This document shows positions 53,514 to 61,950 of a stretch of 64,000 nt of DNA, piece after piece. Source of the stretch: Streptomyces longisporoflavus (lineage in GTDB: Bacteria; Actinomycetota; Actinomycetes; Streptomycetales; Streptomycetaceae); the NCBI RefSeq assembly GCF_014649775.1, contig NZ_BMTR01000018.1, forward strand, positions 119,372 through 183,371. Reading direction: 5' to 3'. Each line of letters starts with the position of its first letter. Within the stretch, counting starts at the first letter, position 1. Made by a program: the position numbers and the translations under genes. The notes under the pieces were generated by a model. The model worked only from the letters and a program-made list of their open reading frames with translations, searched no databases and was not told the DNA's origin.

Positions 53514-55742
53514 GTGGAGAACGAGACCCACTACGCCGAGGCTGTTATCGACAACGGCACTTTCGGCACCCGCACCATCCGCTTCGAGACGGGCCGCCTG
53601 GCCAAGCAGGCCGCAGGCTCCGCCGTCGCGTACCTGGACGACGACACCATGGTGCTGTCGGCCACCACCGCTTCCAAGCGGCCCAAGGACCAGCTCGACT
53701 TCTTCCCCCTCACGGTGGACGTCGAGGAGCGGCAGTACGCCGCCGGCAAGATCCCCGGTTCGTTCTTCCGGCGTGAGGGCCGTCCCTCCGAGGACGCGAT
53801 CCTGACCTGCCGCCTGATCGACCGCCCGCTGCGTCCTTCCTTCAAGAAGGGCCTGCGCAACGAGATCCAGATCGTCGAGACGATCATGGCGCTCAACCCC
53901 GACCACCTGTACGACGTGGTCGCGATCAACGCCGCCTCCTGCTCCACGCAGCTGGCCGGCCTGCCCTTCTCGGGCCCGATCGGCGGCACGCGCGTGGCGC
54001 TCATCAAGGGCCAGTGGGTCGCCTTCCCGACGCACACCGAGCTCGAGGACGCCGTCTTCGACATGGTGGTCGCCGGTCGCGTCCTCGAGGACGGCGACGT
54101 CGCGATCATGATGGTCGAGGCCGAGGCCACCGAGAAGACCGTCCAGCTGGTGAAGGACGGCGCCGAGGCCCCGACCGAAGAGGTCGTCGCCGCCGGTCTG
54201 GAAGCCGCGAAGCCCTTCATCAAGGCCCTCTGCAAGGCCCAGTCGGACCTCGCCGCCAAGGCCGCCAAGCCCACCGGCGAGTTCCCGGTCTTCCTGGACT
54301 ACGAGGACGACGTCCTCGAGGCCCTGACCGCCGCGGTCAAGACCGAGCTCGCCCAGGCGCTCACCATCGCCGGCAAGCAGGACCGCGAGGCCGAGCTGGA
54401 CCGCGTCAAGGAGATCGCCTCCGAGAAGCTGCTCCCGCAGTTCGAGGGCCGCGAGAAGGAGATCTCCGGTGCCTACCGCGCGCTGACCAAGAAGCTCGTC
54501 CGCGAGCGCGTCATCAAGGACAAGGTCCGCATCGACGGCCGCGGCGTCACGGACATCCGTACGCTCGCCGCCGAGGTCGAGGCCATCCCGCGCGTGCACG
54601 GCTCGGCGCTGTTCGAGCGTGGCGAGACCCAGATCCTGGGCGTCACCACCCTCAACATGCTCCGCATGGAGCAGCAGCTCGACACCCTCTCCCCGGTGAC
54701 GCGCAAGCGCTACATGCACAACTACAACTTCCCGCCGTACTCGGTCGGCGAGACCGGCCGCGTCGGTTCGCCCAAGCGCCGCGAGATCGGCCACGGCGCG
54801 CTCGCCGAGCGCGCGATCGTGCCGGTGCTCCCCACGCGCGAGGAGTTCCCGTACGCGATCCGTCAGGTCTCCGAGGCCCTCGGTTCGAACGGCTCGACGT
54901 CCATGGGCTCGGTCTGCGCCTCGACGATGTCGCTGCTGAACGCCGGTGTGCCGCTGAAGGCCGCCGTCGCCGGTATCGCCATGGGTCTGATCTCCCAGGA
55001 GATCGACGGCCAGACGCACTACGTCGCCCTCACCGACATCCTCGGTGCGGAGGACGCGTTCGGTGACATGGACTTCAAGGTCGCCGGTACGAAGCAGTTC
55101 GTGACCGCGCTCCAGCTCGACACCAAGCTCGACGGCATCCCCGCCTCGGTCCTGGCCGCCGCGCTGAAGCAGGCCCGCGACGCGCGTCTGCACATCCTCG
55201 ACGTGATGAACGAGGCGATCGACGTTCCGGACGAGATGTCCCCGAACGCGCCGCGCATCATCACCGTCAAGATCCCGGTGGACAAGATCGGTGAGGTCAT
55301 CGGCCCGAAGGGCAAGATGATCAACCAGATCCAGGAGGACACCGGCGCCGACATCACGATCGAGGACGACGGCACCATCTACATCGGTGCCGCCGACGGC
55401 CCGGCCGCCGAGGCCGCCCGCGCCACGATCAACGGCATCGCCAACCCGACCATGCCGGAGGTCGGCGAGCGCTACCTGGGCACCGTCGTGAAGACGACGA
55501 CCTTCGGTGCGTTCGTCTCCCTGCTCCCGGGCAAGGACGGTCTGCTGCACATCTCGCAGATCCGCAAGCTCGCCGGCGGCAAGCGCGTGGAGAACGTCGA
55601 GGACGTCCTCGGTGTGGGCCAGAAGGTCCAGGTCGAGATCGCCGAGATCGACTCCCGCGGCAAGCTCTCCCTCATCCCCGTGGTCGAGGGCGAAGAGGCC
55701 GACGAGAACGCCGCCGACCAGAAGGACGACACCGACAAGTGA
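53514..55742 (+). CDS. pnp: Polyribonucleotide nucleotidyltransferase (PNPase)
   Basis: Phosphorolytic 3'-5' exoribonuclease and RNA 3'-tailing enzyme, 742 residues. Two RNase PH-type domains are joined by a helical domain (first about 15-160, second about 360-590), then a KH domain with the GPKGKMI loop near 600 and a C-terminal S1 domain (YLGTVVKTTTFGAFVSL split). Streptomyces PNPase is the main poly(A)-type tailing enzyme. GTG 53514 is chosen (GGAG nine bases upstream). Its long leader carries the Actino-pnp-like element, pointing to post-transcriptional control. The stop overlaps the M16 protease start (GTGA). Confidence 0.97.
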   Translation: MENETHYAEAVIDNGTFGTRTIRFETGRLAKQAAGSAVAYLDDDTMVLSATTASKRPKDQLDFFPLTVDVEERQYAAGKIPGSFFRREGRPSEDAILTCRLIDRPLRPSFKKGLRNEIQIVETIMALNPDHLYDVVAINAASCSTQLAGLPFSGPIGGTRVALIKGQWVAFPTHTELEDAVFDMVVAGRVLEDGDVAIMMVEAEATEKTVQLVKDGAEAPTEEVVAAGLEAAKPFIKALCKAQSDLAAKAAKPTGEFPVFLDYEDDVLEALTAAVKTELAQALTIAGKQDREAELDRVKEIASEKLLPQFEGREKEISGAYRALTKKLVRERVIKDKVRIDGRGVTDIRTLAAEVEAIPRVHGSALFERGETQILGVTTLNMLRMEQQLDTLSPVTRKRYMHNYNFPPYSVGETGRVGSPKRREIGHGALAERAIVPVLPTREEFPYAIRQVSEALGSNGSTSMGSVCASTMSLLNAGVPLKAAVAGIAMGLISQEIDGQTHYVALTDILGAEDAFGDMDFKVAGTKQFVTALQLDTKLDGIPASVLAAALKQARDARLHILDVMNEAIDVPDEMSPNAPRIITVKIPVDKIGEVIGPKGKMINQIQEDTGADITIEDDGTIYIGAADGPAAEAARATINGIANPTMPEVGERYLGTVVKTTTFGAFVSLLPGKDGLLHISQIRKLAGGKRVENVEDVLGVGQKVQVEIAEIDSRGKLSLIPVVEGEEADENAADQKDDTDK

Positions 55743-57118
55743 CGTCGCGTAGCACCACGACGACGGCCCGCCCCTCTTCGGAGGGGCGGGCCGTCGCCCG
55801 TACCCAAACCCTCCTCAAGGGCAAGGACGGCATCGGCACGGTCCGCCGTACGACGCTGCCGGGCGGCCTCCGCGTCGTCACCGAAACCCTGCCCTCCGTA
55901 CGTTCCGCGACCTTCGGGATCTGGGCGAACGTCGGTTCCCGTGACGAGACGCCGTCCCTGAACGGCGCCACGCACTACTTGGAGCACCTGCTCTTCAAGG
56001 GCACCAAGAAGCGCAGCGCCCTCGACATCTCGGCCGCGCTCGACGCGGTCGGCGGCGAGATGAACGCGTTCACGGCCAAGGAGTACACGTGCTACTACGC
56101 GCGCGTGCTCGACACCGACCTGCCGCTCGCCATCGACGTCGTCTGCGACATGCTGACGGGCTCCCTGATCCTCCAGGAGGACGTCGACGCCGAGCGCGGC
56201 GTCATCCTCGAAGAGATCGCGATGACCGAGGACGACCCGGGCGACTGCGTGCACGACCTGTTCGCGCACACGATGCTCGGCGACACCCCCCTCGGCCGCC
56301 CCGTCCTGGGCACCGAGGAGACGGTCAACGCCCTCACCGCGGACCGGATCCGCCGCTTCTACAAGAAGCACTACGACCCGACCCACCTGGTGGTCGCCGC
56401 CGCGGGCAACGTCGACCACAACAAGGTCGTACGCCAGGTCCGCGCCGCCTTCGAGAAGGCGGGCGCCCTCCATCGCACCGACGCGACGCCGGTCGTCCCG
56501 CGCCAGGGCTCCCGCGCCCTGCGCACGGCGGGCCGCGTCGAGGTCATCAACCGCAAGACCGAGCAGGCCCACGTCATCCTCGGCATGCCGGGCCTCGCCC
56601 GCACCGACGAGCGCCGCTGGGCCATGGGCGTCCTGAACACCGCGCTCGGCGGCGGCATGTCCTCCCGCCTCTTCCAGGAAGTCCGGGAGAAGCGCGGCCT
56701 GGCCTACAGCGTGTACTCGTACACGTCGGGCTTCGCCGACACCGGCCTCTTCGGCGTGTACGCGGGCTGCCGCCCGAGCCAGGTGCACGACGTGCTGAAG
56801 ATCTGCCGCGACGAACTCGACCAGGTCGCGGAGAACGGCCTGAGCGACGACGAGATCAGCCGCGCGATCGGCCAGCTCGCGGGCTCCACCGTCCTCGGTC
56901 TGGAGGACACCGGCGCGCTGATGAACCGTATCGGCAAGAGCGAGCTGTGCTGGGGCGAGCAGATGTCCGTCGACGACATGCTGGCCAAGATCGCGGCGGT
57001 CACCCCGGACGACGTCCGCGAGGTCGCCCGCGATGTGCTCGGCCACCGTCCTTCGCTGTCGGCCATCGGTCCGCTCAAGGACAAGCAGGCCGCCCGCCTG
57101 CACGAAGCGGTCTCCTAA
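55739..57118 (+). CDS. M16-family (pitrilysin-type) zinc peptidase
   Basis: Soluble peptidase of 459 residues, usual size for the family encoded beside pnp in actinobacteria. The inverted zinc motif HYLEH is at residues 79-83 and the distal glutamate lies in ILEEIAMTEDD; the C-terminal half is the second M16 domain with the REKRGLAYSVYSY segment. No better in-frame start exists than GTG 55739, which overlaps the pnp stop (GTGA). Consequently codons 9-20 coincide with a perfect 16-bp terminator-like hairpin, which may limit protease expression relative to pnp. Confidence 0.92.
   Translation: MTSRSTTTTARPSSEGRAVARTQTLLKGKDGIGTVRRTTLPGGLRVVTETLPSVRSATFGIWANVGSRDETPSLNGATHYLEHLLFKGTKKRSALDISAALDAVGGEMNAFTAKEYTCYYARVLDTDLPLAIDVVCDMLTGSLILQEDVDAERGVILEEIAMTEDDPGDCVHDLFAHTMLGDTPLGRPVLGTEETVNALTADRIRRFYKKHYDPTHLVVAAAGNVDHNKVVRQVRAAFEKAGALHRTDATPVVPRQGSRALRTAGRVEVINRKTEQAHVILGMPGLARTDERRWAMGVLNTALGGGMSSRLFQEVREKRGLAYSVYSYTSGFADTGLFGVYAGCRPSQVHDVLKICRDELDQVAENGLSDDEISRAIGQLAGSTVLGLEDTGALMNRIGKSELCWGEQMSVDDMLAKIAAVTPDDVREVARDVLGHRPSLSAIGPLKDKQAARLHEAVS
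55761..55796 (+). terminator. 16-bp C(TTCG)G hairpin after pnp, inside the M16 coding start
   Basis: CGACGGCCCGCCCCTC (55761-55776) pairs perfectly with 55781-55796 around the exceptionally stable TTCG tetraloop closed by C-G. It starts 18 bases after the pnp stop but is read as codons of the downstream gene. Confidence 0.85.
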
Positions 57119-57158
57119 GCCCTTAGCGGTCTTCTAACTCCCTTAAGGAATCAGGCAC

Positions 57159-57911
57159 ATGAGCAAGCTGCGCGTGGCGGTCATCGGAGCCAAGGGCCGG
57201 ATCGGCTCCGAGGCCGTCCGGGCCGTCGAAGCCGCCGACGACCTGGAACTGGTCGCCGCCCTCGGCCGGGGCGACTCGCTGGACACGCTGGTGGAGACCG
57301 GCGCCCGGGTCGTGGTCGAACTGACCAACCCCGACTCGGTGATGGGCAACCTGGACTTCTGCGTACGGCACGGGATCCACGCCGTGGTCGGTACGACGGG
57401 CTGGACGGACGACCGCGTCGCGCAGCTGGAGACCGCGCTGGCCGCATCCCCGGAGACGGGCGTTCTGATCGCCCCGAACTTCTCCATCGGCGCGGTCCTC
57501 ACCATGAAGTTCGCGCAGATCGCGGCGCCGTACTTCGAGTCCGTCGAGGTCGTCGAGCTGCACCACCCGAACAAGGCCGACGCCCCCAGCGGTACCGCCA
57601 CGCGCACCGCCCAGCTCATCGCCGAGGCGCGCAGGGAGGCGGGCAGCGCCCCGCAGCCGGACGCCACGGCGACCGCGCTCGACGGCGCCCGCGGCGCGGA
57701 CGTCGACGGCGTGCCGGTGCACTCCGTGCGCCTGCGCGGCCTCCTGGCCCACCAGGAGGTGCTGCTCGGCGGCGAGGGCGAGACCCTCACCGTCCGGCAC
57801 GACTCGCTGCACCACAGCAGCTTCATGCCGGGCATTCTGCTCGGCGTACGCCGTGTGGTGAGCACGCCGGGCCTGACGTTCGGCCTGGAACACTTCCTGG
57901 ATCTGAACTGA
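57159..57911 (+). CDS. dapB: 4-hydroxy-tetrahydrodipicolinate reductase
   Basis: NAD(P)H-dependent reductase of the diaminopimelate/lysine pathway, 250 residues. The nucleotide motif VIGAKGRIGSE is at 8-18 and the active-site signature ELHHPNKADAPSGTA at 133-147 contains the catalytic H135/H136 pair and K139. ATG follows AAGGA. In this region the pathway is completed by dapA 3 kb downstream. Located directly after the protease gene with a 40-base gap, likely cotranscribed. Confidence 0.95.
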   Translation: MSKLRVAVIGAKGRIGSEAVRAVEAADDLELVAALGRGDSLDTLVETGARVVVELTNPDSVMGNLDFCVRHGIHAVVGTTGWTDDRVAQLETALAASPETGVLIAPNFSIGAVLTMKFAQIAAPYFESVEVVELHHPNKADAPSGTATRTAQLIAEARREAGSAPQPDATATALDGARGADVDGVPVHSVRLRGLLAHQEVLLGGEGETLTVRHDSLHHSSFMPGILLGVRRVVSTPGLTFGLEHFLDLN

Positions 57912-57930
57912 CGCGGGCCGGCTGACCCTC

Positions 57931-58383
57931 ATGCGAGCAAAGATCACTTACGCCGTCACGGCTGCCGTCCTGGTCGTCTACTTCGTCCTGGTCGGCAGCC
58001 GCGGCGTGCTCCTGCTCCAGCACGGCACCGCGCTCACCGTCACCTTCGGTGTCGCGGTACTGATCCTGCCGTTCATCGGCGTCTGGTTCCTCTGGAAGAA
58101 CACCCAGTTCGTCCGGCGTGCCAACCGGCTCGCCGCCGAGCTCGAGGCCGAAGGCGGCCTGCCGGTGGACGAGTTGAAGCGCACGCCCGGCGGCCGCATC
58201 GACCGCGACTCGGCCGACGAGGTGTTCGCCAGGCGCAAGGCCGAGACCGAGGACGCGCCGGACGACTGGCGCTGCTGGTTCCGCTTGGCCGTCGCCTATC
58301 ACGACGCCAGGGACACTCCGCGCGCGCGAAAGGCGATGCAGCGCGCGATCGCGCTGCACTCGGGCAGACCGGCGAACATCTAA
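57931..58383 (+). CDS. Small membrane protein with TPR-like C-terminus
   Basis: A 150-residue protein with two N-terminal membrane helices (about 7-25 and 36-54) and a soluble C-terminal half ending in one helical hairpin (WFRLAVAYHDARDTPRARKAMQRAI), which resembles a single tetratricopeptide unit. No catalytic motif. It begins 19 bases after dapB and is probably in the same transcript; such a gene is commonly found there in Streptomyces. Function unknown. Confidence 0.75.
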   Translation: MRAKITYAVTAAVLVVYFVLVGSRGVLLLQHGTALTVTFGVAVLILPFIGVWFLWKNTQFVRRANRLAAELEAEGGLPVDELKRTPGGRIDRDSADEVFARRKAETEDAPDDWRCWFRLAVAYHDARDTPRARKAMQRAIALHSGRPANI

Positions 58384-58858
58384 CTCACCCAGCGCAAGCC
58401 GGGCTCAGACCGGGCACGCTGGGCTCGGACCACGCCCGCCGGGTTCAGACTGCACACGCCGGGCTCGGACCGCGCACGCCGGGCTCGGGCTCTGCACACC
58501 GGGCCCCTGGGACCTGCAGGTCCGGTCTTCCGGCCTGTACGCCGGGTTCAGGCTCCGCGCGTCCGGCTCAGGCTCGTACGCCGGGTCTCAAGCCCTGCAC
58601 GTCCGGCCCAAGCTCTGCACATGCGGCTCAAGCCTGCCCGCCCGGCTCAGGCCCGTACGCCGAGTGTGAGGCCCCTGCACGTCCGCCCTTCCGGCCTGTA
58701 CGCCGGCTGCAGCACTGCACGTCTGGCTCAAGCCTGCCCGCCCGGCTCAGGCCTGTACGCCGGGTGTCAGGCCCTGCACGTCCGGCTCAGGCCTGCACTG
58801 CACGTCCGGCCCAAGCTCTGCACATGCGGCTCAAGCCTGCACGTCCGGCTCAGGCAGT
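58384..58858. repeat. Degenerate minisatellite, about 23 units of 19-22 bp
   Basis: Units of the type CGYCGGSYTCARGCCTGCA follow one another from the stop of the membrane-protein gene to the stop of the next, convergent gene, whose stop codon lies inside the last unit. Units alternate in style (CGCCGGG, CGTCCGG, CATGCGG, CGCCCGG), so higher-order duplication of two- or three-unit blocks is visible (for example 58600-58640 and 58805-58845). It fills the whole convergent gap. No spacers, so not a CRISPR. Confidence 0.9.
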
Positions 58859-59410
58859 GCGCCGGTACTCGTCGGCCCATACCTCGATGGAGTCGGCCGC
58901 CCGGTTGAAGGCCTCGTGCCGGGCCATGAAGTCGGCGTTGCGGTCGGTGAGCAGCGGCTGCTGCCCGCCGGCCTGCTCGTCCCGCCGTACGAGGATGAGT
59001 GCCTGGCCCTGCACGGTGCGGGGCAGACCCATCCACCGCACGGGCTGCTGCGTCGTGCGCACGGTCGCGACCTGCGCCCACGGCACGGTCTGCGTCGTCA
59101 GGAACGCCACCCGGCGCAGCCCGTGCGCGCTCACCCAGGTACCCATCCGCAGCAGCCGCAGCGCGCCCGCGATGATCGCCACCGCGAGCCCCGCACAGAC
59201 CGCCGCACCCGCCACTGAGTCCGCGAACGCGATGATCACGGCGGCGACGAGCACGAACGAGGCGAGCAGCAGGAGCAGCGCCGCCGCCCCCACCCGCCAC
59301 GGCCCCGGCCGGTAGGGCCGGCGCCAGTGGTCGCGGTCGTCGAACGGCAGCGCGGCGTCGTCGGCCGTCTCGTCAAAGGCGCGGTCCGCCGTCAGGAAGG
59401 GCAGGGGCAC
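58850..59410 (-). CDS. Membrane protein with PH-like domain
   Basis: A 186-residue protein. After an acidic N-terminus, two adjacent hydrophobic helices (about 40-60 and 63-83) are followed by a soluble domain with alternating strands (GTWVSAHGLRRVAFLTTQTVPWAQVATVRT), the pattern of bacterial PH-like domains. GTG 59410 is chosen because GAGGA lies seven bases upstream; GTG 59437 is possible. Its last codons come from the minisatellite. Function unknown. Confidence 0.75.
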   Translation of the reverse strand: MPLPFLTADRAFDETADDAALPFDDRDHWRRPYRPGPWRVGAAALLLLLASFVLVAAVIIAFADSVAGAAVCAGLAVAIIAGALRLLRMGTWVSAHGLRRVAFLTTQTVPWAQVATVRTTQQPVRWMGLPRTVQGQALILVRRDEQAGGQQPLLTDRNADFMARHEAFNRAADSIEVWADEYRRTA

Positions 59411-59553
59411 GACTGAATCCTCACTCGATCCACGCACGGGCTGTGCCCGGTGAGGCTACCGAGCCCTGCTCACGCCGACCACCCTTGGGGGTCCAAGGGG
59501 GTACCTCCACGCCATTCGGGCGGTGGCGGAGTACGCATGGACCGCGACGGTCG

Positions 59554-59793
59554 TCATCGACCGTCCGAGGCCTCGGACTGCTGGGTGTGCCCGGGGGCCT
59601 GATCAGGGGAGAGGGCAGGCATGCCGACCAGCAGGGAACCTGCGAGTCCGGCGGCCACGACCAGGCCGATCAGGGTGCGGCCCACGATCTGAGAGGCCGA
59701 GGGGCGCTCTCGGGGCGGGGGAGTGACGTTGCTGCGAAACTTGTCGGCTTCGGCGATGAAGGCGAACGGTACGGGCTCGCGCCGACGGAACAT
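59554..59793 (-). CDS. Small membrane protein, 79 residues
   Basis: A single membrane helix (about 36-58, GRTLIGLVVAAGLAGSLLVGM) follows a basic, cytoplasmic N-terminus with MFRRREPVPFAF; the C-terminus is polar. ATG with GAGGAG about 11 bases upstream. Divergent from thyX. The first residues resemble those of short Streptomyces membrane proteins near thyX, from memory. Function unknown. Confidence 0.65.
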   Translation of the reverse strand: MFRRREPVPFAFIAEADKFRSNVTPPPRERPSASQIVGRTLIGLVVAAGLAGSLLVGMPALSPDQAPGHTQQSEASDGR

Positions 59794-59983
59794 GGGGTGC
59801 GTTTCTCCTCAGGCGACTCGAACTTAACTCTGTTGTCCAGTCAGACGCTCGAAAGACCCAATTGGTGCCCGGTTTCGCCAAATTCGCCGAAGATTGTCGT
59901 GACGGGCCACCGAACGGCCGATTGTCAGTGCCGGGCCATAGAGTGGGCGCCGCCCGAGTGATGCACATGGAAGGACCCCGCCA

Positions 59984-60724
59984 GTGAGCGAGACCCCCAC
60001 CGAAGACCTCAAGCCCAGCTTCCGCAGCGAGGTCACCGTCGAGTTGGTGAAGCATGCCGCGACCGACTCCGACGTCCTGTGGGCCGCCCGTGTCTCCACT
60101 GCCGGCGAGCAGTCCCTGGAGGAGCTCCAGAAGGACCCCGAGCGCTCCAAGGGCTTGATCAATTATCTGATGCGGGACCGCCACGGCAGCCCCTTCGAGC
60201 ACAACTCCATGACGTTCTTCATCAGCGCCCCCATCTTCGTCTTCCGCGAGTTCATGCGGCACCGCGTCGGCTGGTCGTACAACGAGGAATCGGGCCGCTA
60301 CAGGGAGCTCCAGCCCACGTTCTACGTCCCCGACGAGTCCCGCAAGCTGGTCCAGGAAGGCCGCCCCGGGAAGTACGTCTTCGTGGAGGGCACCCAGGCC
60401 CAGCAGGAACTCACGGGCCGCGTCATGGAGGACTCCTACCGCCAGGCGTACGAGGCGTATCAGGAGATGCTCGCCGCCGGCGTCGCGCGTGAAGTCGCCC
60501 GCGCGGTCCTGCCGGTCGGCCTCTTCTCGTCGATGTACGCGACGTGCAACGCCCGTTCGCTGATGCACTTCCTCGGCCTGCGCACGCAGCACGAGCTCGC
60601 CAAGGTCCCGTCCTTCCCGCAGCGGGAGATCGAGATGGTCGGCGAGAAGATGGAGGAGCACTGGGCCAAGCTCATGCCCCTCACGCACGCGGCCTTCAAC
60701 GCCAACGGGCGCGTGGCTCCGTAA
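59984..60724 (+). CDS. thyX: Flavin-dependent thymidylate synthase
   Basis: FAD enzyme that methylates dUMP with methylenetetrahydrofolate and NADPH, 246 residues. The ThyX signature RHRVGWSYNEESGRY (92-106) matches RHRxxSxNExSxRY. GTG start with AAGGA eight bases upstream. The gene is separate from folate genes; it is located between dapB and dapA, the order known from other streptomycetes. A TAGAGT box (59939-59944) is a possible -10, without a clear -35. Confidence 0.95.
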   Translation: MSETPTEDLKPSFRSEVTVELVKHAATDSDVLWAARVSTAGEQSLEELQKDPERSKGLINYLMRDRHGSPFEHNSMTFFISAPIFVFREFMRHRVGWSYNEESGRYRELQPTFYVPDESRKLVQEGRPGKYVFVEGTQAQQELTGRVMEDSYRQAYEAYQEMLAAGVAREVARAVLPVGLFSSMYATCNARSLMHFLGLRTQHELAKVPSFPQREIEMVGEKMEEHWAKLMPLTHAAFNANGRVAP

Positions 60725-60803
60725 GGCACTGATGTACGGGTGGGCTGAGCGAGGTGTCCGTATTGCGGCATTTCGAGAAGTTCATCTAGCCTGATCAAAC
60801 GGA

Positions 60804-60841
60804 CCCGGCACTGCTTGAACCCCCGAGCAGGCAGTGCCGGG
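60804..60841 (+). terminator. Terminator between thyX and dapA
   Basis: A perfect 11-bp inverted repeat (60804-60814 with 60831-60841) with a 16-base loop, about 80 bases after thyX. Confidence 0.65.
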
Positions 60842-60914
60842 CTCCGCACTTGTCAGGTCCGCACACATCCCCCGAGGGGGGACCACGCGCTGAGCAGCGA
60901 GTAGCGTGTTACCC

Positions 60915-61814
60915 ATGGCTCCGACCTCCACTCCGCAGACCCCCTTCGGCAGGGTCCTCACCGCTATGGTCACGCCCTTTACGGCGGACGGCGCACTCGA
61001 CCTCGACGGCGCGCAGCGGCTCGCCGCCCATCTGGTGGACGCAGGCAACGACGGCCTCGTCATCAACGGCACCACGGGCGAGTCCCCGACCACCAGCAAT
61101 GCGGAGAAAGCCGAGCTCGTACGAGCCGTAGTAGAAGCAGTCGGAGACCGAGCCCACGTCGTCGCCGGCGTCGGCACGAACGACACCCGCCACAGCATCG
61201 AGCTCGCCCGCGACGCCGAGCGTGTCGGCGCCACCGGCCTCCTGACGGTCACGCCGTACTACAACAAGCCCCCGCAGGAGGGCCTCCTCCGGCACTTCAC
61301 CGCGATCGCCGACAGCACCGAGCTGCCCGTCATGCTCTACGACATCCCCGGCCGCAGCGGCGTACCGATCAACACCGAGACGATCGTCCGTCTCGCCCAC
61401 CACCCCCGGATCGTCGCCAACAAGGACGCCAAGGGCGACCTCGGCCGCGCCAGCTGGGCCATCGCCCGCTCCGGCCTCGCCTGGTACTCCGGCGACGACA
61501 TGCTGAACCTCCCGCTGCTCTCCGTCGGCGCCTGCGGCTTCGTCTCCGTCGTCAGCCACGTGGTCACCCCGGAGCTGCGCGCGATGATCGACGCGTACTC
61601 CACGGGTGACGTACAGAAGGCCACCGAGATCCACCAGAAGCTGCTCCCGGTCTTCACCGGCATGTTCCGTACGCAGGGTGTGATCACCACGAAGGCGGCG
61701 CTCACCCTCCAGGGCCGCCCCGCGGGACCGCTGCGGCTGCCCCTGGTCGAACTGTCGCCCGACGAGACCGCGCAACTCAAGATCGATCTCGCCGCCGGCG
61801 GGGTACAGCTCTAA
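60915..61814 (+). CDS. dapA: 4-hydroxy-tetrahydrodipicolinate synthase
   Basis: First committed enzyme of the diaminopimelate/lysine pathway, 299 residues. It condenses pyruvate with aspartate semialdehyde. The Schiff-base lysine is K170 (IVANKDAKG), the catalytic tyrosine is Y142 (MLYDIPGR), and the GTTGE motif is at 52-56. ATG 60915 is preferred to the in-frame GTG nine bases upstream because family members start near it. Monocistronic, flanked by hairpins. Confidence 0.95.
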   Translation: MAPTSTPQTPFGRVLTAMVTPFTADGALDLDGAQRLAAHLVDAGNDGLVINGTTGESPTTSNAEKAELVRAVVEAVGDRAHVVAGVGTNDTRHSIELARDAERVGATGLLTVTPYYNKPPQEGLLRHFTAIADSTELPVMLYDIPGRSGVPINTETIVRLAHHPRIVANKDAKGDLGRASWAIARSGLAWYSGDDMLNLPLLSVGACGFVSVVSHVVTPELRAMIDAYSTGDVQKATEIHQKLLPVFTGMFRTQGVITTKAALTLQGRPAGPLRLPLVELSPDETAQLKIDLAAGGVQL

Positions 61815-61847
61815 CCACAGACTTCACAACTGAATACGCGAAACACC

Positions 61848-61864
61848 GCGGGACACCGTCCCGC
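61848..61864 (+). terminator. Short hairpin after dapA
   Basis: GCGGGAC (61848-61854) pairs with GTCCCGC (61858-61864) around ACC, 33 bases after the stop codon. Compact GC-rich stem. Confidence 0.5.
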
Positions 61865-61901
61865 ACCCACCCCAAACAACTGCTACTGCACGAACGTCAT
61901 G

Positions 61902-61932
61902 CGCGCCACGTGCCCCGGAGGTACGTGGCGCG
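61902..61932 (+). promoter_or_regulatory. Hairpin in the RNase J leader
   Basis: Thirteen pairs including one wobble (61902-61914 with 61920-61932), five-base loop. It ends six bases before GAGGAG of the rnj TTG start, so it is placed to influence translation or stability of the mRNA. Confidence 0.55.
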
Positions 61933-61950
61933 TGTGGTGAGGAGAGTCTT

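Noticed and set aside
53511..55550. A 679-codon minus-strand frame opposite pnp
   Set aside because: Antisense to a certain gene; composition of a shadow frame.
58384..58858. Possible CRISPR array or REP cluster
   Set aside because: No spacers and no dyad symmetry within the unit; it is a degenerate tandem repeat.
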